Below are positions 12,400 through 23,365 of a stretch of DNA of 64,000 nucleotides, in pieces. The notes beneath the pieces were generated by a model. The model was given only the letters and a program-made list of their open reading frames with translations. It was not told the origin of the DNA and did no database searches. The position numbers were made by a program, and so were the translations under genes. Within the stretch, counting starts at the first letter, position 1. Each line of letters begins with the position of its first letter. The stretch comes from Isoetes taiwanensis (lineage: Eukaryota; Streptophyta; Lycopodiopsida; Isoetales; Isoetaceae): positions 6,976,736-7,040,735 of the forward strand of contig JAJEKV010000032.1 of assembly GCA_021234155.1 (NCBI GenBank), in the 5' to 3' direction.

Positions 12400-13560
12400 T
12401 TTTTTTTTGAAGGACGACAATCTATTATCAAGGAAAATCAAGATACATACACAGGACTTGTGACATGGGACTCAAAAACAAGAGGACAAAATAGTCCACT
12501 AGGCAAAACCACCCATATACAGTATATAATCATACTCCTTATGCCACCTTGAGGCGTTTAATGGCCTCATCACAATCAACATGATCTGCGACATCGAGAT
12601 GATCATCAACAGACATCAAAGTATCATGCCACTAAATAGTACGAGGTAGGATAGGCTCATGAGATGACATAACAAACTTCTTCCTCATTGCCTTCTTCCA
12701 ATTGGCCTGTTGCCAAGACTCTTTAGTGCACTGAAGATTAGGACCATCAGCCATAACAATCTCAGAAGCATGAGAAGCAGAAGCAACAACATGGAGAGTA
12801 GTAGAAAATATAATTGCAGCTGATGGTGCTAAGGATGACACCATCGAAACTGTATGTAGAGCATCTTCCATAGCCGAGGAATGCAAATCAATCGGCAAAG
12901 GTTGATCATGAATAGATGAAGAAATAACAACGGGAGCTTGAACCTGAGAAGAATGTTAAACAGATGCCTGAGATACATGATTACCTCGACGAAAGCTAGC
13001 AAAAGCCTCCTTATCAGAAAACAAACGGGCTAATTCTGGACCATTTAGAAGCTTAAGATCCAACTTCTTATACCAAGGCCCACTCTTCACAACTATACAG
13101 TCTGGTAAAGGCAAGTCCACTGGCATAGAAACACAAATCCTTGGACCATTCATGATGGAGTGTGAGATATGAACCCCAAGTCCCGTTGCAATTGCAACTA
13201 GAAATTGATGAGCCATTAGATCAGGAGGAAGATTAGGTAACGAGAACCAGCAAGGAATCTTTAATGCACGAACCATATCTTGTGTAAATCCAGGAGAGTA
13301 ATATTGATACATTATATATTCCGCACCAAGTGGATCAATCCCTCTTGATACCAAAGAATCCATTGCATCACTACTTTCAAACATAATAAGAACAAAGTTT
13401 TTTGCCAACAACTTGATGGACTGAAAATGAGGAAGTTGAAGGCATCTCAAAAGCCGAGATAACCAAACACAAAACCGTGAAAAATCTAAATAGCCACCAG
13501 TAAAATACCCAAGAACTGCACAGGAAGATAAGTTCTCAGCACCATGTTCCCTTGATTGTG
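12400..13560 (-). pseudogene. LINE ORF1 (DUF4283-like) remnant with poly(A) end
   Basis: The minus-strand frame 13450-12956 contains a block around IPCWFSLPNLPP and ARLFSD that matches the plant LINE/retroelement ORF1 pattern (DUF4283: 'W..LPLPP..W' followed by 'GP.ICV.'). A second frame, 12898-12632, continues with low-complexity Ala/Ser sequence. A T11 run at 12401-12411 on the plus strand is the expected poly(A) of a minus-strand LINE, preceded in the element sense by a TTGATAATAG-type 3' end. ORF2 (EN/RT) is absent, so this is an internally deleted or chimeric copy. Confidence 0.6.
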
Positions 13561-13944
13561 GTGAGGTGTATTTTCATTTGCTAATGCATTCAGAGATCAT
13601 TGTTAATAAAGAATTATCTTCTAATACGCAGCTTGACCATCCCTGATAATATGTTATTTCATAGGTATAATCTAGCATCTTTGCATTAGCTATATTGTCG
13701 ACCAGCTGTAATTGCAAATTTGCTACCTTGCTTTCGTGTCTAGCATGTCTGCTAGCACATCTATCTGCAAGGCTTGTACTCAATTATTTGTTTGCTCTTC
13801 ATGCCTAAAATAGTAGGTTCTGAAGAGTTACTGATGTCTACAGTTTGTTCTACGTCCATGTCCTCCTCACTACATTCAAACCTTTCTCTATTATTTGGAT
13901 ACTATAAGACTATCAGACAGCCGATTAGATGAATCATAGAAAAC

Positions 13945-14645
13945 GGTAATGAACATTACTAAGATGGGTCCTGAGATACATCAAGTGGCCAAATGAAGTG
14001 GTGTTCTCATTGAGATTTTGAAAATCACTGAGTATAAATTGATTCCTCTACTAGGAGTAAAAATGTTTGGAAATATTGATAAATATGCTCTAAAACTCGA
14101 TAATCATCAAGAACACGGTGGAAATGAAGAAAACAAGCATGATCCATTTGTTGCTTAAACAAAGCAAAGGTGAGAAAAACTAATGATAACTTCTCATTGG
14201 GATGAAAAATCCCGCCCTTGCGGGCTTTCGAGAAAAACTCTAATGAGAAGCAATTGCCAATGCTCTCGCGGAATGCCTGAAGCACCCGAACTAGAATGGA
14301 GACAAATCGAAGACATCATGCTAAGAAAAAAGTTGAAGCACACAAAGGTTGACGCTCGATCCCTAGCATACATCAGCCGAGAAACACTTTGAAATAAACA
14401 CGATGGCAAGGCATCCCCAAGGAGAAGCTCGACCCCTTTCCCTCCGACAACCGAGAGATCTTTCCACAATAACCTGCAATGAAAAGCCTTGAAAGGAGAA
14501 TGGCCCATTATAAAATTAAGAAGTATAAGTCGTGCCAAAATGCAATAATATATAAAGAAGAATAATAAAATTTGAAGGCTCCAGAGCCATGCCGAGAAAG
14601 AAACAACAGCCAACCAAATATCATCCAAATCTAGGTTTTTATCAT
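13945..14645 (-). mobile_element. structured repeat family A, 5'-truncated copy
   Basis: On the minus strand this segment aligns along its length with 38770-39345 (+). Shared blocks, in order, are the CTCGGC/GAGCC hairpin, a TTGGCACGA block, the ATTGCAGG block, the multi-hairpin core, the CTAGTAG hairpin, and the tail AATGAGAACACCACTTCA to AGGACCCATC. Its 5' part (the other hairpin copies of 38.5-38.7 kb) is missing. No long ORF is shared, so I read it as a non-autonomous, probably RNA-structured element rather than a gene. Confidence 0.7.
14190..14250 (-). ncRNA. multi-hairpin structured core, copy A1
   Basis: The outer stem CTTCTCATT pairs with AATGAGAAG. Inside are an AGAGTTTTT/GAAAGCCC hairpin, the CCCGCAAGGGCGGG block and a GGGATTTTTCATCCC-like hairpin. 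Compared with the copies at 39.0, 41.6 and 45.2 kb the outer stem differs in sequence but remains paired. The function and transcript are unknown. Confidence 0.5.
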
Positions 14646-15249
14646 TCAACAACAGCTAATATCGTCCAAACAATAGTTAATATTGTCCAAATCTAGGTTT
14701 CTATTAGACTCAAAATAAATCTTCAACCTGCAATTTGAGTTGTTACATAAACTTGAAATGGAGCAAACTAAGAAGGAAAGAAAACAAGTAAAGACCATCA
14801 ATGGGGGGAAAAAATAAAATATTACCTTCTTTCTCTTCTTTCCTTTGTCGTTCTTGCCTTCCTTTCCTTCTATTTTGCCTCTTTAGGCTTTTTCTTCCTA
14901 TTTCTAGTTGTAGCCCTTTCCTTTTTACTCTCTCGTTCGCCTCCAATTTTGCGTCTTTTATTTTCTCTTCCTCCTCCTGAGCTGTCTTCTTTGCCTTTTA
15001 GTAGCTTCCTCTTTCGCCTTCTTTCTTTTTCTGCTCTATTTCTTCCTGCTCTAACCTAGCAATGATATATGCTTTAATCACGAGAAGTTTGCCCTTAATA
15101 TCTTTGGGGGCAAAAGCTCTCCTATCTCTTTGCTTGATTTGAATTTGTGCACTCTGTTGATGTCCCTCATTACCTGCAACATTAGCAACCTCATTCACAA
15201 TCTCAATAGGCTTGTCCAGAGGTGTATCAACCATGTTTTCTTGAGATAT
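14251..15249. other. repeat-derived, non-genic sequence
   Basis: To about 14645 this is part of family A copy A1. Beyond that, the minus strand carries Lys/Glu-rich frames (14743-15234) that could be the decayed C-terminal tail of the pogo-like transposase. I see no recognisable domain. Confidence 0.4.
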
Positions 15250-16407
15250 AATGTCCCTACCATCAAGTTCTGGTGCAATCTGAATTCAATGGCCATACTT
15301 GCTATTTTTTGAAACTAGCAGTTATATTAGCATGTTAGAGAATGTTCTAATGCTTCAGATACAAGTGTGTTTAAATCCTCTTTGACATGTTCCAGCCCAC
15401 TCTTATGCAGGTTGTACTTATGCCTAACATTCCCAAATGCTTCCTTGAATGGTCAAAAGCAAGCCACATCAAGTGGGTGCAACATATGGCTTGTGTGTGG
15501 AGGAAGATTTAAGATCTGAATGCCAATAGAAGCAATATTTTTCTAATTGTATTAATATGCAAATGGCTTCCACCCATCTGAAATTAGCATATGCAGTTTA
15601 TCAATTGAATTGCAATACCACCAGGAACATTACCTTTAAAATGATCAATCCAACTCTTGAAGAGATCATTGGTAATCCAAGCTTTAGATTACATAGCTAT
15701 TGCTGCATCATACTCACAACCATCCAGGTAATGCTTTCTTGTTCTTTTCCCTTTCAAAAGATACGAAAAAGGCAGTTTTGTACCTGAAGTTGAAACACGG
15801 TAGAGCACAGTCAGACATTTCCTATTCTTCATTATTCTTTTAGATGGCTGCTTTACACCCTTCCTTGAGATGACCCTAAATTCAAATTCTTTTTCTACCT
15901 GCATTCTTGTAATTTGCATCTCCAGAAGTGTTGTGTATTTTCTGCAGACCATATTAAAAAGCTTCCAATGGAGCAAAGATTGTCAAATGCTCCAGCTCTA
16001 TCAACAACATGTATTTTTTCAAAGATAATTCAGGATGTCTACCCTTGAAACATGTACCACCATTTCACGCTAGGGATGCCATCGGTAAAAGAAGTTGGCA
16101 GGCCAGCAACATCTCTATAGCCCTATATCTAACCATTCGAACAATGACTCTACTTCTATCAGTAGCAATCTGCAAGCACAAAATAACAGTATCCTCCTCT
16201 TTTGCGGCCAAAACCATGGGCTTCCTCCCATTTTTTACCTAAGAAACATCAAAGAGATAATTCCTAAATTGTATGAGGGATTCCATGTTTTCTAGCAATC
16301 TTACAAATGCTATAATAACCCTCCTCTACTTCTTCCTTATTAGCATCCATCTTCTTTTTTGTCCATGGCCCTCTTTTTATATTTCTGACCTTCTTAACTT
16401 CCTGCAT
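15250..16407 (-). pseudogene. pogo/Tigger-like DDE_1 transposase remnant
   Basis: The minus-strand N-terminus at 16407 reads MQEVKKVRNIKRGPW then KIARKHGIPHT, a psq/CENP-B-type helix-turn-helix. Downstream blocks are KKWEEAHGFG (decayed), RKCLTVLYRVSTSGTKLPF with YLLKGKR (about 15870-15720), SKAWITNDLFKSWIDHF (about 15690-15640) and the hallmark LNLPPHTSHMLHPLDVACF (about 15510-15450), all in the order of Tc1/mariner-pogo DDE_1 proteins. Stops and frameshifts between blocks show it is dead. Terminal inverted repeats were not found. The H3-carrying LTR element inserted about 100 bp upstream of its start. Confidence 0.8.
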
Positions 16408-16513
16408 CCTAGGAGGGGGAGGGGCTTGGACTCTATTGCAACAAGCAAATTGAGACCATTGAGGAAGGAGTGTAACAGATGGATCTTCATCTCCAACATG
16501 AGAAGCAAGAAGA

Positions 16514-17560
16514 TGTGACGCTCTCTGAACATATACGACGCTCCAGACGTATACATACGGGGACTTTCCCCTCCCATGGCAATCAGCTCACCACGAGCAG
16601 GGCCCTCCGTCTAACTCGAACCATCTATAGAAAGATGCCCGGGTGAAGGACACGGAGGTGTCATTCGGCCCACGCCTTCAATGGGGCTCCTATGTCGCGG
16701 AAGCATGAATACAAGGTTAGCATACAGCATAAGCATATCATAAATAACCACCATGAAGGGTGGCACATCCATCCGACTAATGATGACAGAGAAGATACAT
16801 TTAATACTAGAGAAAACTTCCCAAACCCAAGGTTCTACCCCGGCTCTGACTCCGATGAGGATCAACTGACGGCTAGGTCTCAAGAGATCAGCAGACCGAA
16901 TCTTGGCATGGCGTTGGCTGGCATAGAACATCGGCTAGGGTTGTCCACTCCATCCGCCCCTCCTGTGCACACTTTGCAACTGAGCTGAATCAAGCTATGG
17001 CGTCATTGTAGCCTTCCGGAGACGCAATCCCAAGGCATCACCCTTCGGGACGACTCCGGGTTACATCTCCCCAGTCCGATGAGGCAGGTCAGGGAAGTGT
17101 CCCTTCCCAGAGTCGCAGTGATTCCATGGATGAGCTAGAGAATACGTGCCGCATCAGCGATCCCCGCATCCGTACCTGACCTACTCCCCTAACTTTATCT
17201 TCAAAGTACAGGGTGATCACAAAACTGTACACAGGGAGTGTCAGACCCATACCCGGCCTGGTTCACTGGCCAGCTATCAGGCCTAGCTCACTGAAGGAGT
17301 CCCCGTAGCCTTTTATGCCCAGGCGAGACCCCACCCCATACTTCATCACTACGGCCCCTTGTCTGGTGCTTCAATTATGCCATAGATTCCACAGCTCGGT
17401 GGGATCTTGTGCACAGGCTGCACTTAGCGGATATTATGGGAGATACTAGGAGCATACTAATGAACATAGGTCACAGAGGTCTCTATCCCCCTTAATCCCT
17501 GCTTTCTGGAAGAACTAACAGAGATTCTACCAAAGATACCTCCATCCATCCATCACAGAG
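16514..17560 (-). repeat. 3' LTR of the minus-strand H3-carrying element (5' part deleted)
   Basis: From about 16547 to 17560 it matches 21899-22860 closely, with a few small indels (for example an extra ~35 bp near 17120-17160 and ~25 bp near 17300). It lacks the about 500 bp that the other LTR has beyond 22860. The last about 33 bp (16514-16546, ending in CGTCACA in element sense) has no match at the corresponding edge of the other LTR. Confidence 0.85.
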
Positions 17561-17569
17561 CATAACCAA

Positions 17570-18271
17570 CTCACCACACATCCGATGGTGCCTTCGATAT
17601 ATCCTTCCACTGCCCTCTTCTCATTCATACCCGGCACATATAGCCTCAAGCGCATGAACTCGTCAGTATAGGCTTGAACTGACATACCCTTCTGCTCCAA
17701 CCTGTAGAAAGTCTGTATCTGTTGGCACTTGTGCGCACGAGGCACATAGTGCGACTTAAAAGCCTTTGCAAACTTCTTAAACTTGCATCTGCTCCTATCT
17801 AGATGTTTAGCTCTAGCATAACCTTTCCACCAAATCCTAGTTGCCTGTGAGGTTGGTGGTGGCAACCTTCCCTGTATCCTTCTCGGTCATACCATATGAT
17901 TTTCCAAATTCTTTCATCTCGTCTAACCAAGATTCCGCATTAAGACCTCCCCTGGATTTCCCATCAAACTGGGCTAACTTCCTGTTCTTCCATATGCTTG
18001 TAATGGCTGTGTCCACGGTCTTGCGGTATTCCTTATCCTTCTTGGCATGGTGACCTGACGAGACGGATGACTCCGAAGATTCAGAGGTGTTGGTCTGTGA
18101 AGACGTGGCACTCTCGCTAGAAGAGCTTCTTCGTCGCTTAGCATGGTGCCTCTTCTGTACAAGCACGGGTGAATGTACAATACAGAATGATTCCTTATAC
18201 TTCAATTCTAAAAGAGAGAGACAAGTATTGTTGTATTCAACAATACAATGAAACATAAGAAAATAGTACAT
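17570..18271 (-). pseudogene. retrotransposon Gag with SR-rich N-terminal region
   Basis: The N-terminal part is a KRRRSSSSES-type basic/Ser-rich stretch. It is followed by a Retrotrans_gag domain: KLAQFDGKSRGGLNAESWL, then ARIWWKGYARAK, FAKAFKSHYVPRAHK and QAYTDEFMRLRLYVPG. A frameshift near 17865 separates the two halves, where the homologue at 57.4 kb reads through without interruption. The zinc knuckle and everything downstream are missing because the frame runs into LTR sequence at about 17560. Gag proteins of this type assemble the RNA-containing particle. Confidence 0.85.
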
Positions 18272-18509
18272 CTATCTACCATGTGATGGCTCATTGAAAA
18301 TGCCAATAAAAAATTACATCGATAGGCAATAGAAAGATCTATAATTGTCAAGACATATTTAAGAACTAGGTTCCTCATCTTCCTCCATAGGCTGAGGAGG
18401 CGGCCGGTAGCGCATTAAGGTGGTGTTGGGACTAGCAGAGAGGGCGGCTCGAGCTGCTGCATCCGGTGGTAGGCAAGTAGCCAGAGGTGCCGCGACAAGG
18501 AGACGCATA

Positions 18510-19754
18510 TTAGCGCAGCCCCAATGCCACTATAGCAAGATCCCGTCGAATCAACGTGATAGTGGTGGCATGATAATCAATCTTCTTGTGGCCCGTCAAG
18601 GTGGATAATGCACGGAGTGCCCACCAAGATGCTTCAGATGGAGGTCCCAAATACTTGGAGAAGAAAAGAACCTCACCTTGTCGGAAGGCAGAAAGGAAAA
18701 ATCGGGTCAAGTGATTGTCCATTGCCTTAATTAGTGGATCCCTTGAGGTCTCTGTCTCCTTTTCAAAGTTGATGGGTATTCTCTCCTGCTCGGCCTCTTC
18801 CTTTTCATCCCGAAGACGCATCTTTGCATCACAAAGGTCTTCCTCACCCTGGTCCACCTCTGCCATAGTAATCGCCAATGGCTGACTTGCAGAAGGAGGT
18901 CGCATCGGCATGATGGCCGCAAACTGCTCCTCAGGAGGCTGTGGATCATCGGTCATTATGAACTGCCGGAGAGACAAAAGGGTCTCAACGGGCTCTATCT
19001 CCTCTGGCTGGAATGCAAACAACCCTTGGACTTGCGGCGGATGCACAACAGGCGTTGTGAAGTCGACGAAGTCATCTTGGCAGAACTCTGCAAGGTCATA
19101 TAGGACTTCTATCTTTCGCCGACCCCGCATATCGGCGATGACGCGGTAAGCCCACATGATATCCTCCAAAATGAGATACTCTTGATTGTTCAAGAGTATG
19201 GTGGGGAGAAGATCTAGCCCTTCAAGCTTCAGAGCTTTATCACAACCTGTCGGTGCCTCCGTAGCCAGTTCTTTCCATCTTGCAAAATCTTGCTTGTCGA
19301 CGACTTCATCGTCCTCCGGATCAGGGGGTACTGGCGTGGTAGACTGCTCTGCAGGTATCTGTTCATCCTCTATGTACTGGTCCATGATGATCGCCAGTGC
19401 AAAACGAGCCTCAAAACAGAGCTCGCGGTCTATAGTGACAATGGGAAGGTCGGTCCCTCTTCTCCTAATGCCCCTAAGAACATTACGTGCGTGGTCATCA
19501 TCCCCCAACATCTCCACCAAGGTGTTGAAGTCGAGGTATAGCTGGGAGTCTGCTTCGTTGAAGACACATGCAGGCACAATCTCTTCGTGGAAGAACTGAG
19601 GAAAACTTGCATAGTCTGGATGCGCTTGCATGTTGTGGATGAGATCCACTTGCTGGAGCAAATGAGTGTGAAGTGCATCAAAGGGCACCGCAGGATCCCA
19701 ATGCTCACCATCCAGGTACCACTGTTGTAGAGTAGGGCAGTCCATGACGAGCAA
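18510..19754 (-). CDS. ORF B: conserved retroelement protein of unknown function (414 aa)
   Basis: Open from 19754 to 18510 and placed between ORF A and gag. It matches no family I know. It aligns, weakly but along its length, with the 55086-56612 (+) product. Paired blocks are LVEMLGD...LPIVTIDRE with LQAALGD...YMVLTVDRT; LLPTILLNNQEYLILEDI with LAPIIINGEEYLLLSDI; and a C-terminal TRFFLSAF with LRYYLPLL block. It is acidic (PDPEDDEVVDKQD), with no signal peptide, TM segment or zinc motif. A TATA-like box on the minus strand (plus 19824-19830) lies about 75 bp upstream. The intact frame in an otherwise decayed element suggests late or relaxed decay, or selection before the deletion. Confidence 0.7.
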   Translation of the reverse strand: MLVMDCPTLQQWYLDGEHWDPAVPFDALHTHLLQQVDLIHNMQAHPDYASFPQFFHEEIVPACVFNEADSQLYLDFNTLVEMLGDDDHARNVLRGIRRRGTDLPIVTIDRELCFEARFALAIIMDQYIEDEQIPAEQSTTPVPPDPEDDEVVDKQDFARWKELATEAPTGCDKALKLEGLDLLPTILLNNQEYLILEDIMWAYRVIADMRGRRKIEVLYDLAEFCQDDFVDFTTPVVHPPQVQGLFAFQPEEIEPVETLLSLRQFIMTDDPQPPEEQFAAIMPMRPPSASQPLAITMAEVDQGEEDLCDAKMRLRDEKEEAEQERIPINFEKETETSRDPLIKAMDNHLTRFFLSAFRQGEVLFFSKYLGPPSEASWWALRALSTLTGHKKIDYHATTITLIRRDLAIVALGLR

Positions 19755-20017
19755 AGAACAAGGGAGGAGAAGGAAGGCGCTGAAGGCAAGGAAAGAAATG
19801 AAACCCTAATATACAAAAAGTGACTTTATACCTTTTTGGCACGTTTTCCTAGGTCACAAAAATAATATTAAAAAAATATTATTTATTTAATAATTTTTAT
19901 CTAAATATATAAAAAGTCATTAAAAATACAGGTTTGATTCCATAACTTCCAAGAAAATATTTACATATATCTCATAAAGCTTTTACAATATGCACAAGAA
20001 ATAAGAAAATCCCTAAA

Positions 20018-20707
20018 CTAGCGGGAATCTCCTCGGATTCTTCGCGCCAAATGTATATCTTTGGGCATAATGGTGACTCTTTTAGCATGAATGGCGCACA
20101 GGTTGGCATCGCTCAAAATCTCAATGAGGTAGGCTTCAGCAGCTTCCTGAAGCGCAAGTAAAGCAAAAGCCTGAAACCTCATATTGGTCTTGAACTCTTG
20201 AGTAATTTCTCGAACCAGCCGCTGGAAGGGTAGCCGGCGTATCAAGGGCTCAGTAGTCTTCTGATACTTACGTATCTCGCGCAGGGCTACTGTGCCTGGT
20301 CAGAACCTGTGGGGTTTTCTCGGCTTGGCAGGTGGGTTGGGCAATGGTAGGGTCTTGCCACCAGTCGAGGGGTGTTTTGCCCTTTGTACCATCCGTTCCC
20401 GACGTTGCGTCGAGGTGTTCTTGCCGATCTCAGCGTCTTTCTGGAGTCGGGTCTTGTACCTGACGCCTTCCCTTGTTGGTTTTGTAAGCTTCCTCTTCCT
20501 GTTACCCCATCGTTCCTCTGTTTCATGAACAACATGTTGATCTCCTTCCTGAGCAACATTTTGAGTTGCGCTCTGCTGTGTTTGGGCAACTTCCTCTGCT
20601 CTACGGATACGCTCTCTCTCAGCATCCCGGGCCTCTTTGACCTGGCGCACCTGCGTTCGCCGTGCAATCTCTGCATGATATCGGGCGGGGCCGAGCTTGC
20701 ATGTCAA
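20018..20707 (-). pseudogene. ORF A, C-terminal half: basic linker plus histone H3-like domain
   Basis: On the minus strand, 20707-20303 encodes a charged Arg/Lys/Glu linker (VRQVKEARDAERERIRRAEE) and then an H3-tail-like segment STGGK...PRKPHRF. An in-frame TGA at 20302-20300 replaces an Arg codon (CGA to TGA fits). It continues with [58 protein letters not shown] and IHLARRIRG. This is the complete histone fold: alpha-N, alpha1, L1, alpha2, L2 and alpha3. The L1 length and TIMPKD are like canonical H3. The frame joins ORF A's N-terminal half at 20700 only after a one-base shift. So this is a retroelement-borne H3 fused to a larger protein, now broken. A simple processed H3 gene is unlikely given the fusion and the second copy at 54 kb. 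Confidence 0.9.
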
Positions 20708-21266
20708 TGTCTATGAGATCCATCCGGTCCTGAGTGAGGTTAGGTGGGATATTGTCAAAAATGAAACTATGTAACTCTTCATTCCAATAGAAAGGGGGCA
20801 GATTATAATGGTCCAAGTACATGAGCACATGGCCTTTCCCTAGGTAATAAAAGCGGGTAGCTCTCTCTTCCGGAAGACCACTAGCAATCTGCTGCAGGTC
20901 CTCTATCCTAGCAAGGTGCATAATCCTTTGGGCCTCATTCTGGATAAGCTCTACGGGATCCTCCTCTGGGCTCGGCAGCGGATAGAACTTAGTTATAGCA
21001 TAAGCTTGGTCAGGTTGTTCCATAAGGGTATAAGGATGGTCTGCAGCGTTCAATTTCATGAGGAACCGCTCATTAAAATGAAAGATAGGGTACGGAATTC
21101 TGCGGTTCTCGGCGAAATGTTTCACAAGCAGGTCTAAGACCACATCGACGTCATCGCTCTCGTCCGCCAGATGGTCTACGAGCACACTATAGAGCTGATA
21201 CACATTCAGGGTTTTCAGATCTACAGTGAGTTTGAAGCGCGGCATGATGACAGACGATAGGTTCAA
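20619..21266 (-). CDS. ORF A, N-terminal half: unknown acidic domain
   Basis: The frame starts at 21266 or at the internal Met of MPRFKLTVDL (21243). It contains DESDDVDVVLDLLVKHF and, near its end, PNLTQDRMDLIDIDMQ. The fold is not recognised. It overlaps the downstream H3-bearing frame out of phase by one base near 20700, which suggests one original ORF of about 410 codons that suffered an indel. A programmed shift is possible but has no slippery-site support that I can see. Confidence 0.6.
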   Translation of the reverse strand: MNLSSVIMPRFKLTVDLKTLNVYQLYSVLVDHLADESDDVDVVLDLLVKHFAENRRIPYPIFHFNERFLMKLNAADHPYTLMEQPDQAYAITKFYPLPSPEEDPVELIQNEAQRIMHLARIEDLQQIASGLPEERATRFYYLGKGHVLMYLDHYNLPPFYWNEELHSFIFDNIPPNLTQDRMDLIDIDMQARPRPISCRDCTANAGAPGQRGPGC

Positions 21267-21509
21267 GCAGCAAAGAAGAAGAGCACTTGGGGTAAAATAG
21301 GTGGCGCTAGACTCTAGATAGAGGCGTTAGGTTCTTAGGGCAGTGGTCAAGGTCAGCTATGGCGGCAAGGAAGCTCAACTCCGGCGGCTATGGCGGCAGG
21401 AAGACGACCCAGAAAGCACACTTTCCAGAAAAAGAAACACAAATTTGAAACTCACTTCACCTTTTTTTTTTTCTTTTTTTTTTTACAATTTTTTTTTTTT
21501 AAAAGACGG

Positions 21510-21604
21510 ACGCGTATTTTTATACGCGTGACTGTATATGGGCGCTGTTAGCGTTATACGCTCATATCTTTTGAAAATAAACACCCTATCCGCTATCAGC
21601 GCCC
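21510..21604. promoter_or_regulatory. palindromes upstream of ORF A
   Basis: 21510-21529 is a perfect hairpin (ACGCGTAT, T4, ATACGCGT). 21540-21553 and 21591-21604 are a 14-bp inverted pair with one mismatch (GGGCGCTGTTAGCG arm). Both lie 240-360 bp upstream of ORF A in element sense. The + strand relative also has palindromes upstream of its ORFs, although of different sequence. A promoter, silencing-evasion or packaging role is speculation. Confidence 0.5.
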
Positions 21605-21897
21605 ATCTTGACTTTTCGCCTTGGTGTTGCCATTTCGACCTCGGGAAACGTGCCCCCTAGGGTATTTGAGATGTGCCCGATCCGTTGGAACCAATTTTTC
21701 CTTCATCCGAGCTACCTACAAAAAGCTATGGCCCATCTAAACTTGGGTCCTCCAGTCACACATTTTTCCCTCCAAAATTGCCCTAAACTTCCTAAAACTC
21801 ACAATTTATTACATCAACCTAGCACAAACCAAATCACTAAGAAGTTAAGCAGTCCAACTAGCTTAAACTCCCACTCAACTACCGAACTAACGGGTTC

Positions 21898-23365
21898 CGG
21901 ACGTATACATACGGGGACTTTCCCCTCCCATGGCAATCAGCTCACCACGAGCAGGGCCCTCCGTCTAACTCGGATCATCTATAGAAATATGCCCGGGTGA
22001 AGGACACGGAGGTGTCATTCGGCCCACACCTTCAATGGGGCTCCTATGTCGCGGAAGCGTAGGTTAGCATACAGCATAAGCATATCATAAATAACCACCA
22101 CGAATGGTGGCACATCCATCCGACTGATGATGACAGAGAAGATACATTTAATACTAGAGAAAACTTCCCAAACCCAAGGTTCTACCCCGGCTCTGACTCC
22201 GATGAGTATCAACTGACGGCTAGGTCTCAAGAGATCAGCAGACCGAATCTTGGCATGGCGTTGGCTGGCATAGAACATCGGCTAGGGTTGTCCACTCCAT
22301 CCGCCCCTCCTGTGCACACTTTGCAGCTGAGCTGAATCAAGCTATGGCGTCATTGTAGCCTTCCGGAGACGCAATCCCAAGGCATCACCCTTCGGGACTA
22401 TTCCGGGTTACATCTCCCCGGTCCGATGAGGCAGGTCAGGGAAGTGTCCCTTCCCAGAGTCGCAATCAGCGATCCCCGCATCCGTACCTGACCTACTCCC
22501 CTAACTTTATCTTCAAAGTACAGGGTGATCACACAACTGTACCCAGGGAGTGTCAGACCCATACCCGGCCTGGTTCACTGGCCAGCTATCAGGCCTAGCT
22601 CACTGAAGAGGCGAGACCCCACCCCACACTTCATCACTACGGCCCCTTGTCTGGTGCTTCAATTATGCCATAGATTCCACAGCTCGGTGGGATCTTGTGC
22701 ACAGGCCGCACTTAGCGGATATTATGGGAGATACTAGGAGCATACTAATGAACATAGGTCACAGAGGTCTCTACCCCCCTTAATTCCTGCTTTCTGGAAG
22801 AACTAACAGAGATTCTACCAAAGATACCTCCATCCATCCATCCATCACAGAGCATAATCAATAGTTGAGAACAGTTCTAACTATCAAACAAGGGTTAATC
22901 ATCATCAAGACAAGCAAAGAAGCCTGACAGAGGCGCTGGCCCTAGAAATATCAAACTAATCTATCTACTAACCCGAATTTCGGCTGGAACCATTGTCATG
23001 TGGGATCTCCATCTTCAAGTAGCCTGGGCGCCCAACAGCTCCTCTCCCTGGATTCGATTTGGGGCAAATTGGGATTGGAATCCAATTTGCTGCCCCAAAT
23101 TAGCAGTTTCCTACTGGCCAATCGAGTGTGGCCAGGTGTCCTCTTCCTAATTAATCAATTATCCTAACTTAATTAGCTTAATTTAGTTAATTAGATAATG
23201 ATTCCTTAATTATAGGTAATTAACCTTTAATTAACCCCTTATTAATTTAGCATAGCTAAATTAATCCCTTGTGGTTAGTCTACATACCCCCATGATGGTG
23301 TATCCTCGGCTCGTGACGTGTCAGTATAGTTATACATACACCGTATAACTATGTGGAACGTCACA
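21898..23365 (-). repeat. 5' LTR of the minus-strand H3-carrying element (about 1.47 kb)
   Basis: It begins (element sense) TGTGACGTTCC at 23365 and contains an inverted TATAC-rich pair immediately inside. The first about 60 bp and the GGAGGGGCGGATGGAG region match the LTR of the + element at 51335 and 52480. The inner edge near 21898 is inferred from loss of similarity to the other LTR. A clear primer-binding site was not identified. Confidence 0.8.

Larger units (their letters stand above)
16514..23365 (-). mobile_element. LTR retrotransposon encoding a histone H3-like protein (internally deleted copy)
   Basis: Bounded by TGTGACG at 16514 and CGTCACA ending at 23365, with the 5-bp target duplication GAAGA at 16509-16513 and 23366-23370. 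About 1-kb near-identical direct repeats (16547-17560 and 21899-22860) are its LTRs. Reading on the minus strand the order is 5' LTR, ORF A (N-terminal domain plus H3 fold), ORF B, gag, then a truncated 3' LTR. Protease, RT, RNase H and integrase are missing: gag runs directly into the middle of the 3' LTR. It therefore must have been mobilised by a relative, or was deleted after insertion. A diverged relative with the same order is at 51335-57656 (+). Confidence 0.88.

Noticed and set aside
20018-20245. Host histone H3 gene or processed pseudogene
   Set aside because: It lies inside the element between its LTRs, is fused to a long non-histone ORF, and a second element carries an H3 domain in the same place.
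16514-23365. DNA transposon with TGTGACG terminal inverted repeats
   Set aside because: About 1-kb direct repeats, gag and a 5-bp target duplication favour an LTR element, although the LTR inner end is unresolved.
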